A stretch of 64,000 bases of DNA, taken from positions 4,234,001 through 4,298,000 of the forward strand of contig BRXU01000003.1 of the NCBI GenBank assembly GCA_030267565.1, in the 5' to 3' direction. The stretch comes from Pleodorina starrii (lineage: Eukaryota > Chlorophyta > Chlorophyceae > Chlamydomonadales > Volvocaceae). Position numbers and translations under genes: made by a program. Within the stretch, counting starts at the first letter, position 1; each line of letters begins with the position of its first letter. The notes under the pieces are model-generated. The model made no database searches. It was not told where the DNA came from and worked only from the letters and a program-made list of their open reading frames with translations. Shown in pieces: positions 11,656 through 22,505 of this stretch.

Positions 11656-14600
11656 TGAGCCTGCTGCGGCGCTTCCTTGGGCCCTGCACCGCAGGCGCAT
11701 GCAAGCAGGCGCCTCAGCAGAGGACTGCGGTGGTCCGCGCAGCAGTTGCTTCGGCACCGCAGCAGCCGGCGACTTCCACGACTTATGCTCCGGCCCTTCA
11801 GGGCCCCATCATTATGAACGGCCAGGTGCTGCACAGCCTGACTCAAGAGCGCCTGGACGTCGTCCGCAGCCTGGAGGATGGCTACCTGCAGACGCAGGTA
11901 AAACAACATCCATACATTCCATGAAAATATCACACGAGCCCCGTCACGGCTCAGTGGCCTGGAAACCCTTGCAGCACGCGATGCTCGCATCAAACGCCAT
12001 CTAACCGCCGGGCTTTCGGCCGTCGTGTGTGCAGGTGGTCCCGCTCCTTAAGCCGGTGGACAAGTGCTGGCAGCCCGCCGACTTCCTGCCGCCGTCGGAG
12101 GATGCCGACTTCCTGGACAAGGTGGGGGCTCCCACCGGCTGGGTGCCGGGTCCCACGCCGGGTCTCACGCTCCCCCCTGCCCCTGCACAGCTGAGGCCGG
12201 GGCGTCGAGCACCATACCCCTTGATTCGCCCTGCGTAACCATCCCTCCACTTCTCCACCACTCTTTGGACTGTCAAATTATACCCCTCCACCCATCACCC
12301 CGCAACCGCCTGCCGCGCGCAGGTCCATGTGCTGCGTGAGCGCGCCAAGAACCTGCCGGACGACTATCTGGTGGTTTTCGTGGGCGACATGATCACCGAG
12401 GAGGCTCTGCCCACCTACATGACTATGCTGAACACGCTGGACGGGGTGCGCGACGAGACTGGCGCCAGCCAGACGCCGTGGGCAAAGTGGACGCGCGAGT
12501 GGACGGCCGAGGAGAACCGCCACGGCGACATCATGAACAAGTACATGTACCTGACCGGCCGCGTCAACATGAAGTCGATCGAGGTGACGATCCAGAACCT
12601 GATTGGCAGCGGCATGGATCCCAAGACGGAGAACAACCCCTACCTGGGCTTCTGCTACACCTCGTTCCAGGAGCGAGCAACAAAGGTGGGCAGGAAGAGG
12701 GGAACAGGCGTCCGTGGCAGCTAGGATTGGCGAAGGAGAGGAGGGGAGTGATGGGGAGGGGAGTGATGGGGTTTGGGCGGGCACATTCGGGCTGGCATAT
12801 GCTGTCGTGCACCTGGGTGGCTGGTGTTACCCAGGTGGCCGCAGGGGGAGGGAGTGAATGTGTGAGGAGGTAGCGGTCCCTGCATTGTCCCCATGTCCGG
12901 TGGCGGGTCCTCTCAATGCGCGGTTTCTGGCGCCGGCCCTGGTTCCCGACGCTCGCGCCCCCTAACGCCCGCACCCACTGCCACTGCTGGTGCTTGCGGC
13001 TGAACAGATCTCCCACGGGAACACTGCTCGCCATGCGCTGGAGTACGGCGATGACATCCTGGCCAAGATCTGCGGCTCGATCGCTTCGGACGAGGGGCGG
13101 CACGAGATTGCCTACCAAAAGGTGAGATCGGCACCGAGCGAAGCGAAGCAATCGTTTCGGGCGAAGCGCGTGGCGACATGTGTTCGGAGAAGTGTTGGCG
13201 CAGTCCCTCTTTGGCAGTCGCCTTGTCCCCTTACCACCGCTATCGCAGTGCTGCTTCGCGGAAATGTGACGCCGGGCGACAATCAGGCGTCAAATAGGGA
13301 ACGCATCGCCGGCATGTAAAACGTTGTCGTGTCTCCGGATCGTGCCTGGCTCCACCGTGGGTGGGCGCCTGCCCTCCTGGCCCCTGTATGTCTGGGTCTG
13401 ACAACGTCCTGAACTGAACCTGCCACAGATCATGGACGGGCTGTTTGAGCGGGATGTCAACGGCGCCATGGTCGCTTTTGGCGACATGATGCGCAAGCAG
13501 ATTGTCATGCCCGCACACTTGATGGACGACAACGTGCACGAGGCCAAGACGGGCCGCAACTTGTTCGCGGTGAGTTGGCGTCCAGTCGACTCGGTAAGGG
13601 AGCGGGCGAGGGCCAAACACATCATGGCATGCGCGTGCGGCAGGGGATGTTTGCGAAAGGGGCTCGTGGCACTGACTGCGGCATTGACAGCGATGTTTCA
13701 CCAGATGTGCGGGGACGGCAGTACGGTCCGGTATATGCCGTAAGTCGATTTGGAGTGGCAATCGACCAAATTGGCCCGGGAGCGCAAAATTAAGCGGCGC
13801 GACTGTCTCACGCTGTGACGCGCAGCGGAACACGCTGTGTTACAAAACGCTGGGCTATTGGCCCTTTGGAAATCCGGGCTCCCGAACGCAGCGCGCGAGG
13901 TTGCGGTTGGGCCAACGCCACAACATTTCGTTGTGCCCTCGCCGGCCAGGGGAACTGCGCCAAGATGCCCGCTGCACTCGCAAAGGAAGCGAAGTAAATG
14001 GGCGCGCATGTGAACGCTGCGGTCGGCGGTCAAGCGGAGCTGCGTGGATGTTCCGTCCTGGTCTTTACCCTGCGATTTCATATCTGAGCCAATGCCAATG
14101 CGCTCAGCTCGACCATGCAGGCCCCCGCTCTATTGTCTGATACACACTTTGGCCTGGCCCCTGCCGCTGTTGCTGCACCGAGCAGGATTTCTCGTCGGTT
14201 GCTGAGAAGACCGGCACATACACGGCCATGGATTATGCGAACATCGTGGAGTACCTGGTGCAGCGCTGGAAGGTTGCCGACCGCACCGGCCTGACGGGCG
14301 ACGCCGCGGCTGCGCAGGAGTACGTGATCAAGCTTCCAAACCGGATCCGCAAGCTCGCGGAGAAGGCTTCAGGTGCGTGCTTGGACAAGGGAGCGCGAGT
14401 GCTCCGATCTCGGGAGTTGAGAGTTGAGGTCGGGGGATAGGTGGTGCGGGGACCTAGGGCAGGCGGCAGGCGTGGGTGCCGCTGATCGACGGGTGGCGGC
14501 GGGGAGGCAGCGGCTTGGCGGGTTGGGCCTGGGGCAAGCTGGCCGGGGTCTGGGTAAGAGAGTTGTAGGCGGCATAGGGTGCAGAGGGTTCCGTTTGGCG

Positions 14601-14931
14601 ATCGATTGGGGGGTTTGTGCCTGTGGCGGTTGCGTTTGAAGTCGCTTTCCCTTTAGTTGCATAGCTTTTGTGCGTCGCCGTACCGTATCGTAGACATGAG
14701 AGATCCATTCCCCGGGCACCCTGAGAACTTTTGCGGGCCCCGCTCTGCCACTCCCCGCGAGGTTACCGGCCTACTGCTGTGCCGCCTAGCAACGCGACGT
14801 AGAAGCTTTGACCCATCTCTTGCCTCAACCGCGCGCCTTGCCCACGCGCCCCCGCAGCTCGCAAGGCCAAGGCCAAGGTCATCCACTCGCCCTTCAGCTG
14901 GGTGTTCAACCGGGAGGTCCCGCTGTCGTAA
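11656..14931 (+). CDS. FAB2: Plastid stearoyl-ACP (delta-9 acyl-ACP) desaturase
   Basis: Soluble di-iron enzyme of the plastid stroma that puts the first double bond into stearoyl-ACP using ferredoxin and oxygen. Exons: 11656-11897, 12035-12121, 12323-12685, 13008-13121, 13429-13569, 14186-14372, 14858-14931; all phases join and give about 402 residues, normal for the family. The di-iron motifs EENRH (about 173-177) and DEGRH (about 259-263) are intact, as is the ITEEALPTY region that supplies another iron ligand. The end reads [14 protein letters not shown]. The N-terminus is Arg/Ala/Gln-rich like an algal transit peptide. No ATG lies in frame upstream of the first exon; its frame opens with TG right after a good acceptor (CTTGGCAG), so the start codon is probably A|TG split by an intron in the leader. 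That upstream exon is not located. Confidence 0.95.
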
Positions 14932-15146
14932 GCGCACCACTGGAGCCCCACGGGCAAGGGAAGCGAACGGGTGGCCACGCAGTTGCTTCGGGCCGGCTGC
15001 GGAAACCCCAAGCTTGATTAAACCCAAGGCGAGGAGCCAGCGGTGCAGGGTGTACACGCGCTAGGTGTACAGCTCTTGCCTGGTTTCTGCTCCGGTACGT
15101 ATTTAGGGGAGGTAGGGCGGGCGTCCGCCGAGGCTGCGGACTCGGA

Positions 15147-15151
15147 TGTAA
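15147..15151 (+). terminator. Poly(A) signal TGTAA of FAB2
   Basis: TGTAA lies 216 bases past the FAB2 stop codon. It is the usual volvocine polyadenylation pentamer; assignment rests on position only. Confidence 0.55.
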
Positions 15152-16055
15152 TCGACGGAAGTGCGGCGCCGTGTCGGGCTGCATGTCGGCGTTGCTCGCG
15201 AGCTGTACTGTGCTGCTGCAGCGGTGTACATTTCATTGGCTCTGGTAGCTGGGGCTTGTGTCGAGTGTGTTGGTAAGCGGGATACGCTGTAGCAAGTGTG
15301 TTGAGCGCCATTGAAAGGGTGCCGGGAGGAATGCGCAGGTGTGAAGGGCTCAGCAGGCACCGGTGATACTGTTTGGTTTATGGGCAGAGCGATGGCGTGT
15401 GGTCTGGCTCCTTTGCTGTGAGGCAGTGTCTCCAGTTGCAACCGAAAAATCTGAAGAATGCCTACGTGTTGGAGTAATGAGTGTGTGTTGTGCGCTTGGC
15501 CGTGTTCCGATTCCCGGCTTGTGTTCAGGGTTCACGAGCGTCGGGGTGGTGTGTACGGGTGAATTTAGCTAAGCATATTTGTCTCGATCTTCAGACACAA
15601 GAAACCATGCATTTAATATCTGCGGGCGAAGACGACTGGCCTTCGGGAAAGATCGTCAAACCGGCGAATAACTGCCAAGAGTGTTGACGTGAGAGGTGTG
15701 TGTGTGTGGACGGAGATGGGCAATAGCTCTCTCCCAGTTGTTCATGACTTTTCAGACATTCCTGACTTTCAGCTTCGTCCAAAGTCTTTAAAATTTGTTC
15801 GAAAGTGTAATCTGAGACTTGTCATCTGCTGACTCGAGACATGTAGCTACAGCTGACATGAATCTGAAAAATCCGGGCGGCTGAATGTTATTGAAAGCGT
15901 AAACAAGATTTCCGCGTCTTTATACCGCTGTCATTGTTACATGCCGCCCTGAACAGCTGCACAACTGCATGAGGTTCTGGAGCTGCAAAAAACAGCCGAG
16001 AAAAACCGTAACGGAGCCAGCGCAGTAGTCATTACGGGGGACCCACGGAGTGCCG

Positions 16056-16060
16056 TTACA
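16056..16060 (-). terminator. Poly(A) signal TGTAA of eL27
   Basis: Reading the minus strand, TGTAA occurs about 39 bases after the eL27 stop. The short 3' untranslated region fits a highly expressed ribosomal protein gene. Confidence 0.6.
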
Positions 16061-16098
16061 CAGAACACGTCACACGCCCAGTCGAAAGCCCAGGCCGC

Positions 16099-17854
16099 TT
16101 AGAACCGGAGCTTGGAGAAGAACCACCTGCATGGGGGAAGGGGGAGTCGACCGCTTAGAACAAGCTCTCATTCAACGCGCCCAGTTCGTCCCCCCAATAT
16201 GGACGACAGTCCACGGAGGAAAAGACGCTGAGGCACTCAGCTGATCCTGACATGGACGCGTGACCCTTCCAACACGCAAGCGGCTCATGCCTATCGCGGT
16301 GGACAGCTGGTGGCTCCGTATCATGGTTGGGACGTACAAGGCGCATCCCAGCCCTCCCATCAAGCTCGTTCCCTCCCTCGCCCCTCCCGTCCCATGCCCA
16401 TCGATGAGTCCCCCAATTTTCCAGTCACCTGTTCTTGCCCGACTTGAACTTCTCCTCCAGCAGCTTCTTGGCCTCCTGCAGGCCACCCAACCGGCGACGC
16501 GGAACATCTCCACTAAGCCAAAGATTGTGTGGTGTTTGGTGCATCAGATGCGCATTACATACACTATACACGTTAATCACGCGGAGATGCAAGCACCATA
16601 TACTCGTGCCACCGGCGTTTACCCACACAGCTTTTTCCACGGCGCAGAAACGTGAGCGCCGGGGCATACCGACGAACTGTAATGCCATTTAACTTGTGGT
16701 GTTATGCTTGTTGGGTTGTGAGACGCATCGGGGCACACCAACTACACGAACTAAGGGCTGCTGGGCGGCCTTTCGGCCAAAGACCGTGCGCGTTGTGCCG
16801 GTTCTGGCACGAAGGCGCATCCTTCGCAGACCTGTACAGCAGTTGTCATTCGCGCCGCAAACCGTCGCAAGCCATGTGACGCAGCTACCGGCTTCCTAAA
16901 CGAAGTGCCCGGGCTTTTCCCGAAACAGCAGGTTCCTGGCGCACCTTGCGGGCCTCCACCTTCTTGGTGGCGGTCTCCAGCGCCTCAGCGGAAACCACGT
17001 TCTTCAGGTCCACGTCCAGGGTGTAGCGAGTGGGCATCATGTGCTGGTAGTTGACAGTCTTAACGAAGGTCTGCAATCCATGCCCACACACGATAGTCGC
17101 ACTCAGTCCATGGCAACGCAGTACGCTGTCCTTGCCGTGTGTATTGTATTTGGACCATGTGACCATTCAGTTTCCGCGTGCAGCATGCTGTGAACCCGGT
17201 CTGTGCTTCCAAAGCAAGCTGGGGGCGTCTGGGGCCCGGTAAGCCGTCCCGAACCCTGTTGGGGTCCCAGCGGGCCGGGTCGCGCTGTGTTAACTGGACC
17301 CTCGGGTCCACCCCAGAATATTGAAGGATTCTTTCCGCAGAGCAAATTATAAATTCCGTATTTGCTGCTGCTGCAGATGTCCAGCTCCAAAGCTCCCAAC
17401 ATTCCACCCCAGCGTCCTCGCAGTGTTCACCTTGATGCTAGAGCGGCGGGCCTGCTTCTTCTGGCTGATTTTGCGGATGACCTGTTAAGAAAACATTGGC
17501 GTGCGTGTAAGGTCAAAAGACATCAGCCGACCAAGGCCGCCACAGTATCTTGCAAACCGCCTAAGGAGAGACGGCTTCAACGTAAGCTTTATTTTTTATA
17601 GTGCTCACCTTCCGCGGCTCCTTGGAAAGGCCCACAACGACGGCGTGGCCGTATGGCCGCAGAGACGAGCCGTCGTCCTTGTTCTGCACAATCACCGCCT
17701 TCTTGCCGGCATAGCGGCCGGACAAGAGAATGACGACCTTCCCAGGCTGCAAATATAAACGAGCAGCGCCGCGTCAATGTTGCCCCAGTAAAAGCCGCCA
17801 GTGCAACTAATGGTGCCTGAAAGTGGACAGTCTCACCTTCAGGAACTTCACCAT
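16099..17854 (-). CDS. RPL27: Cytosolic large-subunit ribosomal protein eL27
   Basis: Structural protein of the 60S subunit. Six exons in reading order: 17854-17837, 17746-17609, 17481-17431, 17070-16945, 16475-16429, 16126-16099; phases join and give 135 residues, against about 136 in the family. Hallmarks: start [20 protein letters not shown] with its KOW-type loop, then [44 protein letters not shown] and the terminal [11 protein letters not shown]. The first exon holds only six codons and the last only nine. Reading through exon 5 gives a false stop after GKNR; the donor AG|GTGACT there and the small last exon restore the conserved C-terminus. The start codon lies 117 bp from the first copy of the LINE target duplication, so that copy probably contains promoter sequence. 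Confidence 0.96.
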
Positions 17855-17970
17855 TTTGCCTTCCTGTCTCCGGCACTATCAGTCGAAGGAAAAGGGCCAC
17901 TTTCGTCCCGCTCAGCGCTCTTAACCAAATTGCGACATGCCGTACAGACGGCGGTAAAAGGCTATAAAGC

Positions 17971-18475
17971 TCACCAAACCCGCCAGCTAGAGCTACAGCT
18001 GAATGCAGAACATTTAAAGAATGCATATAGCCGGAGGCGTAACATCGCTCAACAGTTAAGGGGGGCCTAACCGAGCATCTTTCTAGGGGACTAGGAGGGA
18101 TAACAGCTGTACCCCTGGGACTTCAGCGAATGCGAGTGAGCATACGAAAGCTGGGTTGAATCGATGCCGCCTCAAGGCGCTTGGCACGACAGGCTAGCGC
18201 GTGTAGCCTAGACGCACCGAGTTTCTGGGCCGGGCCTGTTTCCCCCCAGGGGTTCCTTCTTCCTGCCGCTTGCCCAAATTCCCCTCGCATCCGGTGAACA
18301 TGTCTCGGTGGACCGAACAGTGTCTGTCCGAGTCTTCACAGCTGCGCTGGGGGATAAGGCTGCGCCGGAGGGCATACGGGCGGGCAGGGCATGCTCCCGC
18401 TGGCCACATTGGACTGTCTCGTTGTTCCAGTCGTATTTCGCGAGCACCGAGACATTACGAAGGCAGAAACGTACA
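17971..18475. repeat. Left 505-bp target-site duplication of the LINE
   Basis: This segment is repeated in direct orientation at 22506-23010 with one difference in 505 positions (G at 18367, C at 22902). The flanks outside the two copies, and the inner edges, are unrelated, so the duplicated block is bounded exactly by the 4030-bp element. Non-coding as far as can be seen; it includes the sequence upstream of eL27. Confidence 0.9.
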
Positions 18476-18522
18476 GTGGCGTCCCCGCTCCGGGAACCTC
18501 TCCGATGGACACTCGGGTTTAG

Positions 18523-21500
18523 GAACCTTCCCGGAGGAATGAACCGCTTCGCATAATTCAGTGGAACTTGCGGGGCGTTACGGAATGGAAATTAGAGCAA
18601 CGCGAGCTTCTCAATCTCGCACTGCGGTACGACATTGTCGTGCTTACTGAGACTCATGGGACACTCACGGGCCGACTTTCTCGACTTATTCCGGACGGGT
18701 CGCGGTGTTTTTTCGCTGGTCGTTCAAGGGATCGTGGGGGTGTCTGTGTTTGGGTTCATCAACGCATCGCGCGCTACGTAACGCATTGCACGTCGTCTGA
18801 CGCCCCTAGGGGCATGAACAGTGTTTGGCTGCGGCTCCAGGGGGACGCGTTGGACCTCGGTGGTAACGGGCTGGTCATCGGTGCTATCTATGCCGCACCT
18901 CTGGGGTCTCGTGTTTATTCGTTAGGTGGTCGCAGTTCGCAGGATAGCGTAACGAGGCGCGTCATGGATAGGGTTCGCGCTCTGGTGCGGCGTTTTCAAC
19001 AGCCTGGCGACGAGGTTCTGATGTTGGGCGATCTCAACGCCAGAGTTGCTGGAGTTAGCGAGCTTCCCGATGTCGACGGAGATGCGGAACTAGCAGAATT
19101 CACTCAAGCGGAGCTGGGGCAGGCCAACCTTTTGCGCGCCATCCCTCCACGTCGGTCCGAGGACACCTCAGATAATGTTTTCGGGCGGGCGCTGGCGGCC
19201 CTCTGTCAGGAATTGGAGCTGGTTGTTTTGAACGGCCGAGTGAACGGTGATCCTCAAGGCGCGTGCACGTTTTGGAGCCCTGCGGGACAGGGGCGTAGCA
19301 TGATAGATTTGTTTGTCGCATCTCCCGCCCTGTTCTTCCGAGCGGATCGTCTGCATGTCACGAACATACCCGTTGCGCAATCAGGAGTGAAGGTGGGCAG
19401 CCTCATGAGTGATCACTGCCCGGTGTCGCTTGACCTGAGGGTTCTGAGGCAGGGCGCCTCCCCCGCGGGTAGATCCAGTCCCAGAGCGCGCTTTGACGTG
19501 CGGCGCAAAGCCCGGTACGCTAGTCTTTTTGCTGCGGATGATGCCCCCTCTGTCCGGCGAATCGCCGACGCTGTTAACAAACTTGGCGCCGAGCTGGATA
19601 GTACGGCGGTTGTTGAGGTTATCACGATGGCGTGTTCGGCAGCGTTGGAAAAGGCTTTCGGGGGGCGTCTCAGTAGGGTCCGGCGGGTCAGGGAGGATCG
19701 GGATGCTCCTTGGTGGACCGATGAGTGCGCCACCGCCCGTAATGCGATGCTGCAGCACAAAGCCTATATGAGGGCGCACGGGCTTCTGGCCGACGAGCAA
19801 GCGCGGCTGGTCTTCTCCACGCTGCGCACTCGCTACCAGAGGCTTAGGAAGGATGCTCGCGCCGCGTATAGTGTCTCTCATTTCACATCCTTTCTGGAGG
19901 AGTGCAAGGGCGACCCCCGCGCACTGTGGCGACGGCTCAATCAGGGTTTGAAACCCGACTGCCCCATTCGCGATGTCAATAGTTGGCGCGAGTATTTCGA
20001 CGCGTTATACAATGATGAGGTTAACGCGTTTAGTGCGGTGAGGGCGGACTATATTCTGAACCTTTTTAACGGGCGTCCCCTCACAGCGCCACGCAACTGG
20101 GCCGGTAACGAAGGCGTAGCTCGGAATCAGAGGGTTGTTGCGGCGGCGTCCCTGAATGCCCCGTTTTCACTGGCGGAGGTCATCGCGGCCCTTAAATCAT
20201 TGGCCAACCATAAATCGCCAGGCCTTGAGCGGGCTCCGGCGGAGTGTTACAAATATGCCACCCGCAAAGTGGAGGATAAGGAAGAGCTTGTTCTTGCGCC
20301 GTACCTTTTGCGTCTGTTGGAGCATATCCGGTCCACGGGCGATTATCCCAAGCAGTTTGAGGTTTCGATCGTCACCCCTCTACACAAGAAGGGCGACGCA
20401 CTCGATCCGAGCAACTATCGTGGGTTGGCTGTTGGCGGGGCCCTCTCTAAGCTATATGCGAACCTTCTTGACCGGCGGTTGAAGGCTTGGGGAGAGAGTA
20501 GCGGCGCGCGCAGTCCTTACCAGGGGGGCTTCCGGCCCAAGCGTGGCACCATCCACAACTTGTTCCTGCTACGGCACCTTACGGATCGTTGCCGCAGGGT
20601 ACTCCCCAACGGTTCGAGCCAAGCACTTTTTGTTTGCCAGATCGATTTTGAGAAGGCTTTTGACCGGGTGAATAGGGACATGTTGTGGTTGCGTCTCGAG
20701 GAAAGAGGGGTCACAGGCGCGGCACTGGCGGCTCTGAAGCGCTGCTATGAGCGGGTGGAACTGCGGGTCAAGGTTAACGGCACGACGGGAGCGGCGTTCC
20801 CTTCTTCGCAAGGTGTGAAACAGGGATGCCCGATGAGCCCAACGCTGTTTGGTTTCTTCGTAGAAGGATATGCCGACTACGTCGACGCCCTTGACGTCGC
20901 GCTCCCGGATGCTATGGCGGCCCCAGAATGCCCAGACGTCGAAGGTCGGCGAGTGCCTCTAGCCCTGTACGCGGACGACTTAAGCCTTTTCGCGGCGACA
21001 AAGCGACGTTTGATGAGCTTGCTTAGAGCTTTGCGGGAGTGGTCCGAGGTGTTTGGTCTTACCGTTAATGCGAGGAAGTGTGAGCTGCTGCTCTTCCACC
21101 CCAGTGATCAGGTTAGGAGTCACTTCTACGCGATCAACGGCCTGGTTACTATGCGCGTTTTGGAGGACGGGCTGCCGGTGGACAGGCCCATCACCTGGAA
21201 GCCGCGCGCACGTTATCTCGGGCTACATTTTGGCCCTAATAGTTCCTTTGCGTCGTGCACGGACGAACTCTACGTCGCGGGCCAGCGGGCAATGTTTTCC
21301 CTGCTTAGCAAGTTGCGTCGACAGGGGCTATTGTTACCATTTGTCGGAATGAAATGCTTTAATGCGCAAGTCCGTTCTGTTCTGTCTTATGGTTCGCAGT
21401 TGTGGGGTGTCGATTTGGTTTTAGCGTTGCTCGAGAGGGGTTACCCGGCTAACGAGGCACCGCGTTCCTGTTATTTTGAGGTCGCTACTCGGGATCGCAT

Positions 21501-22314
21501 GGTCAAGCTGCAAATCGCTTTTATGAAGCAGCTGGTCGGAGCTTCCGTCCCGCCCCTTCAATTGTTGTTTAGGGAACTAGGGCAGATGCCGCTGCAGATG
21601 TACTGGGCTGAATCTGTGTTTCGTTTTTGGAACAGTATGGTGGAGAACACTAGCAGCATATACCACAGTGTTTTTCGTCACGAGATCCGGCTGGCATTGG
21701 AATCGGATTTGCAGGGGGACGGCTGGGGAACTAAGATCATTCGGGCTCTGAACATCTTAAGGCATGACTGGCCGGAGGATGCCACGGCGGGTACCATCGA
21801 CGCCAGGGTTAGACGGTACTCTACGTGCAAGCTCGACGTTGAGGCGCTGTTGGACACTCTTAGGGGGCGCATTAACGATGATTGGGCCAGTGACAGGTTG
21901 GCCGTCGACCCGTGCTCTTTCGTTACGGATGGCAGGAAGCCAGGCGTGAAAATGTGCCGTCACAAGCACTGGATGGGGCAGCCGAAGCAGTTTGAGGGTT
22001 ACATTCCCCCGGCGCACCACCGTGCCCTTCTCCGTTTCCGGTTATGTGTATCAGACCTGGCGGTTAATAGCGAGAGTAATCGAGCTAGGGAGTTGCGTGT
22101 GTGCAAGGCGTGTCGCATTAATGGTGCCGTCGAGGACGAGAAGCACTTCCTGATGGAGTGTTCTGCTCTCGTGTCAGCGCGGCAGAAGCTTTGGGACCTG
22201 GGCGTACCGGAGGGAGCGAGTGTTTGCGACGTCATGCAAATAGACGATCAGCGCGGTCTTGCAAAGGTTGTTTATGACATGTTTTGCTTTCGGCGCGAGC
22301 GCATCGCCGTGTAG
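18523..22314 (+). CDS. LINE ORF2 protein: APE endonuclease and reverse transcriptase
   Basis: Nicks target DNA and copies element RNA into it. The frame is open from 18523; counting from the TTG at 18568 it has 1248 codons. Endonuclease: QWNLRG at the very start, LTETHG (about 26-31), GDLNARV (about 153) and SDHCPVSLDL (about 280), the catalytic Asn, Glu, Asp-x-Asn and Ser-Asp-His blocks. Reverse transcriptase: PLHKKGD, NYRGL, YQGGFRPKRG, IDFEKAFDRVNRD, GVKQGCPMSP and the catalytic LYADD at about 801. The end carries C-x2-C-x10-H-x4-C (about 1179-1198), the zinc-knuckle type found at the end of many LINE proteins. No stop or frameshift breaks it. No ATG lies in frame before 18814, inside the endonuclease; a small upstream frame ATG-AAC-CGC-TTC-GCA-TAA at 18539 overlaps the start region. 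Start use is unresolved. Confidence 0.93.
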   Translation, partial: EPSRRNEPLRIIQWNLRGVTEWKLEQRELLNLALRYDIVVLTETHGTLTGRLSRLIPDGSRCFFAGRSRDRGGVCVWVHQRIARYVTHCTSSDAPRGMNSVWLRLQGDALDLGGNGLVIGAIYAAPLGSRVYSLGGRSSQDSVTRRVMDRVRALVRRFQQPGDEVLMLGDLNARVAGVSELPDVDGDAELAEFTQAELGQANLLRAIPPRRSEDTSDNVFGRALAALCQELELVVLNGRVNGDPQGACTFWSPAGQGRSMIDLFVASPALFFRADRLHVTNIPVAQSGVKVGSLMSDHCPVSLDLRVLRQGASPAGRSSPRARFDVRRKARYASLFAADDAPSVRRIADAVNKLGAELDSTAVVEVITMACSAALEKAFGGRLSRVRRVREDRDAPWWTDECATARNAMLQHKAYMRAHGLLADEQARLVFSTLRTRYQRLRKDARAAYSVSHFTSFLEECKGDPRALWRRLNQGLKPDCPIRDVNSWREYFDALYNDEVNAFSAVRADYILNLFNGRPLTAPRNWAGNEGVARNQRVVAAASLNAPFSLAEVIAALKSLANHKSPGLERAPAECYKYATRKVEDKEELVLAPYLLRLLEHIRSTGDYPKQFEVSIVTPLHKKGDALDPSNYRGLAVGGALSKLYANLLDRRLKAWGESSGARSPYQGGFRPKRGTIHNLFLLRHLTDRCRRVLPNGSSQALFVCQIDFEKAFDRVNRDMLWLRLEERGVTGAALAALKRCYERVELRVKVNGTTGAAFPSSQGVKQGCPMSPTLFGFFVEGYADYVDALDVALPDAMAAPECPDVEGRRVPLALYADDLSLFAATKRRLMSLLRALREWSEVFGLTVNARKCELLLFHPSDQVRSHFYAINGLVTMRVLEDGLPVDRPITWKPRARYLGLHFGPNSSFASCTDELYVAGQRAMFSLLSKLRRQGLLLPFVGMKCFNAQVRSVLSYGSQLWGVDLVLALLERGYPANEAPRSCYFEVATRDRMVKLQIAFMKQLVGASVPPLQLLFRELGQMPLQMYWAESVFRFWNSMVENTSSIYHSVFRHEIRLALESDLQGDGWGTKIIRALNILRHDWPEDATAGTIDARVRRYSTCKLDVEALLDTLRGRINDDWASDRLAVDPCSFVTDGRKPGVKMCRHKHWMGQPKQFEGYIPPAHHRALLRFRLCVSDLAVNSESNRARELRVCKACRINGAVEDEKHFLMECSALVSARQKLWDLGVPEGASVCDVMQIDDQRGLAKVVYDMFCFRRERIAV

Positions 22315-22489
22315 AGTCGATGGAGACTCCTTCTCAGGTCATGCTGTGCTTTTGTGACGTATCTGTCTTATGTTGTCTTTATGCCCTTTCTGATACGGTT
22401 GATTTTTCCTTACTTTTTGTTCCTTTTGCTTGACTGAGGCGGTTCATGAGCCTTCGGGTTCGTTTGAACCGTACGAGCTCACTGAAGCT

Positions 22490-22494
22490 TGTAA
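22490..22494 (+). terminator. TGTAA at the 3' end of the LINE
   Basis: TGTAA stands 176 bases after the stop codon and directly before the CAT repeats that close the element. It matches the host poly(A) signal and so may set the end of the element RNA. Confidence 0.5.
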
Positions 22495-22505
22495 CATCAT
22501 CATCA

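Larger units (their letters stand above)
14932..16098. other. Tail-to-tail spacer between FAB2 and eL27
   Basis: The 1.2 kb holds the 3' untranslated regions of the two convergent genes, with a candidate poly(A) signal for each. A short GT microsatellite lies near 15692-15705. Short open frames are not supported by any family resemblance. Confidence 0.6.
18476..22505 (+). mobile_element. Non-LTR (LINE) retrotransposon, 5' end probably truncated
   Basis: The element lies between two direct copies of host DNA and carries one long frame with an apurinic-type endonuclease followed by a reverse transcriptase, then a 3' region of about 190 bp that ends TGTAA followed by CAT repeats. The short simple-repeat tail instead of poly(A) is known from several LINE lineages. 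Only about 50-90 bp precede the endonuclease and no ORF1 is present, so this copy is probably 5' truncated, as is common after incomplete reverse transcription. The near-identical flanking copies and the intact frame point to a recent insertion. Clade not assigned: an L1-, RTE- or Jockey-like placement needs a tree. Confidence 0.93.

Noticed and set aside
16425..16475. eL27 ending at the TGA after GKNR
   Set aside because: The TGA lies in a donor (AG|GTGACT), and a 28-bp exon at 16126-16099 supplies the conserved WFFSKLRF end and the normal length.
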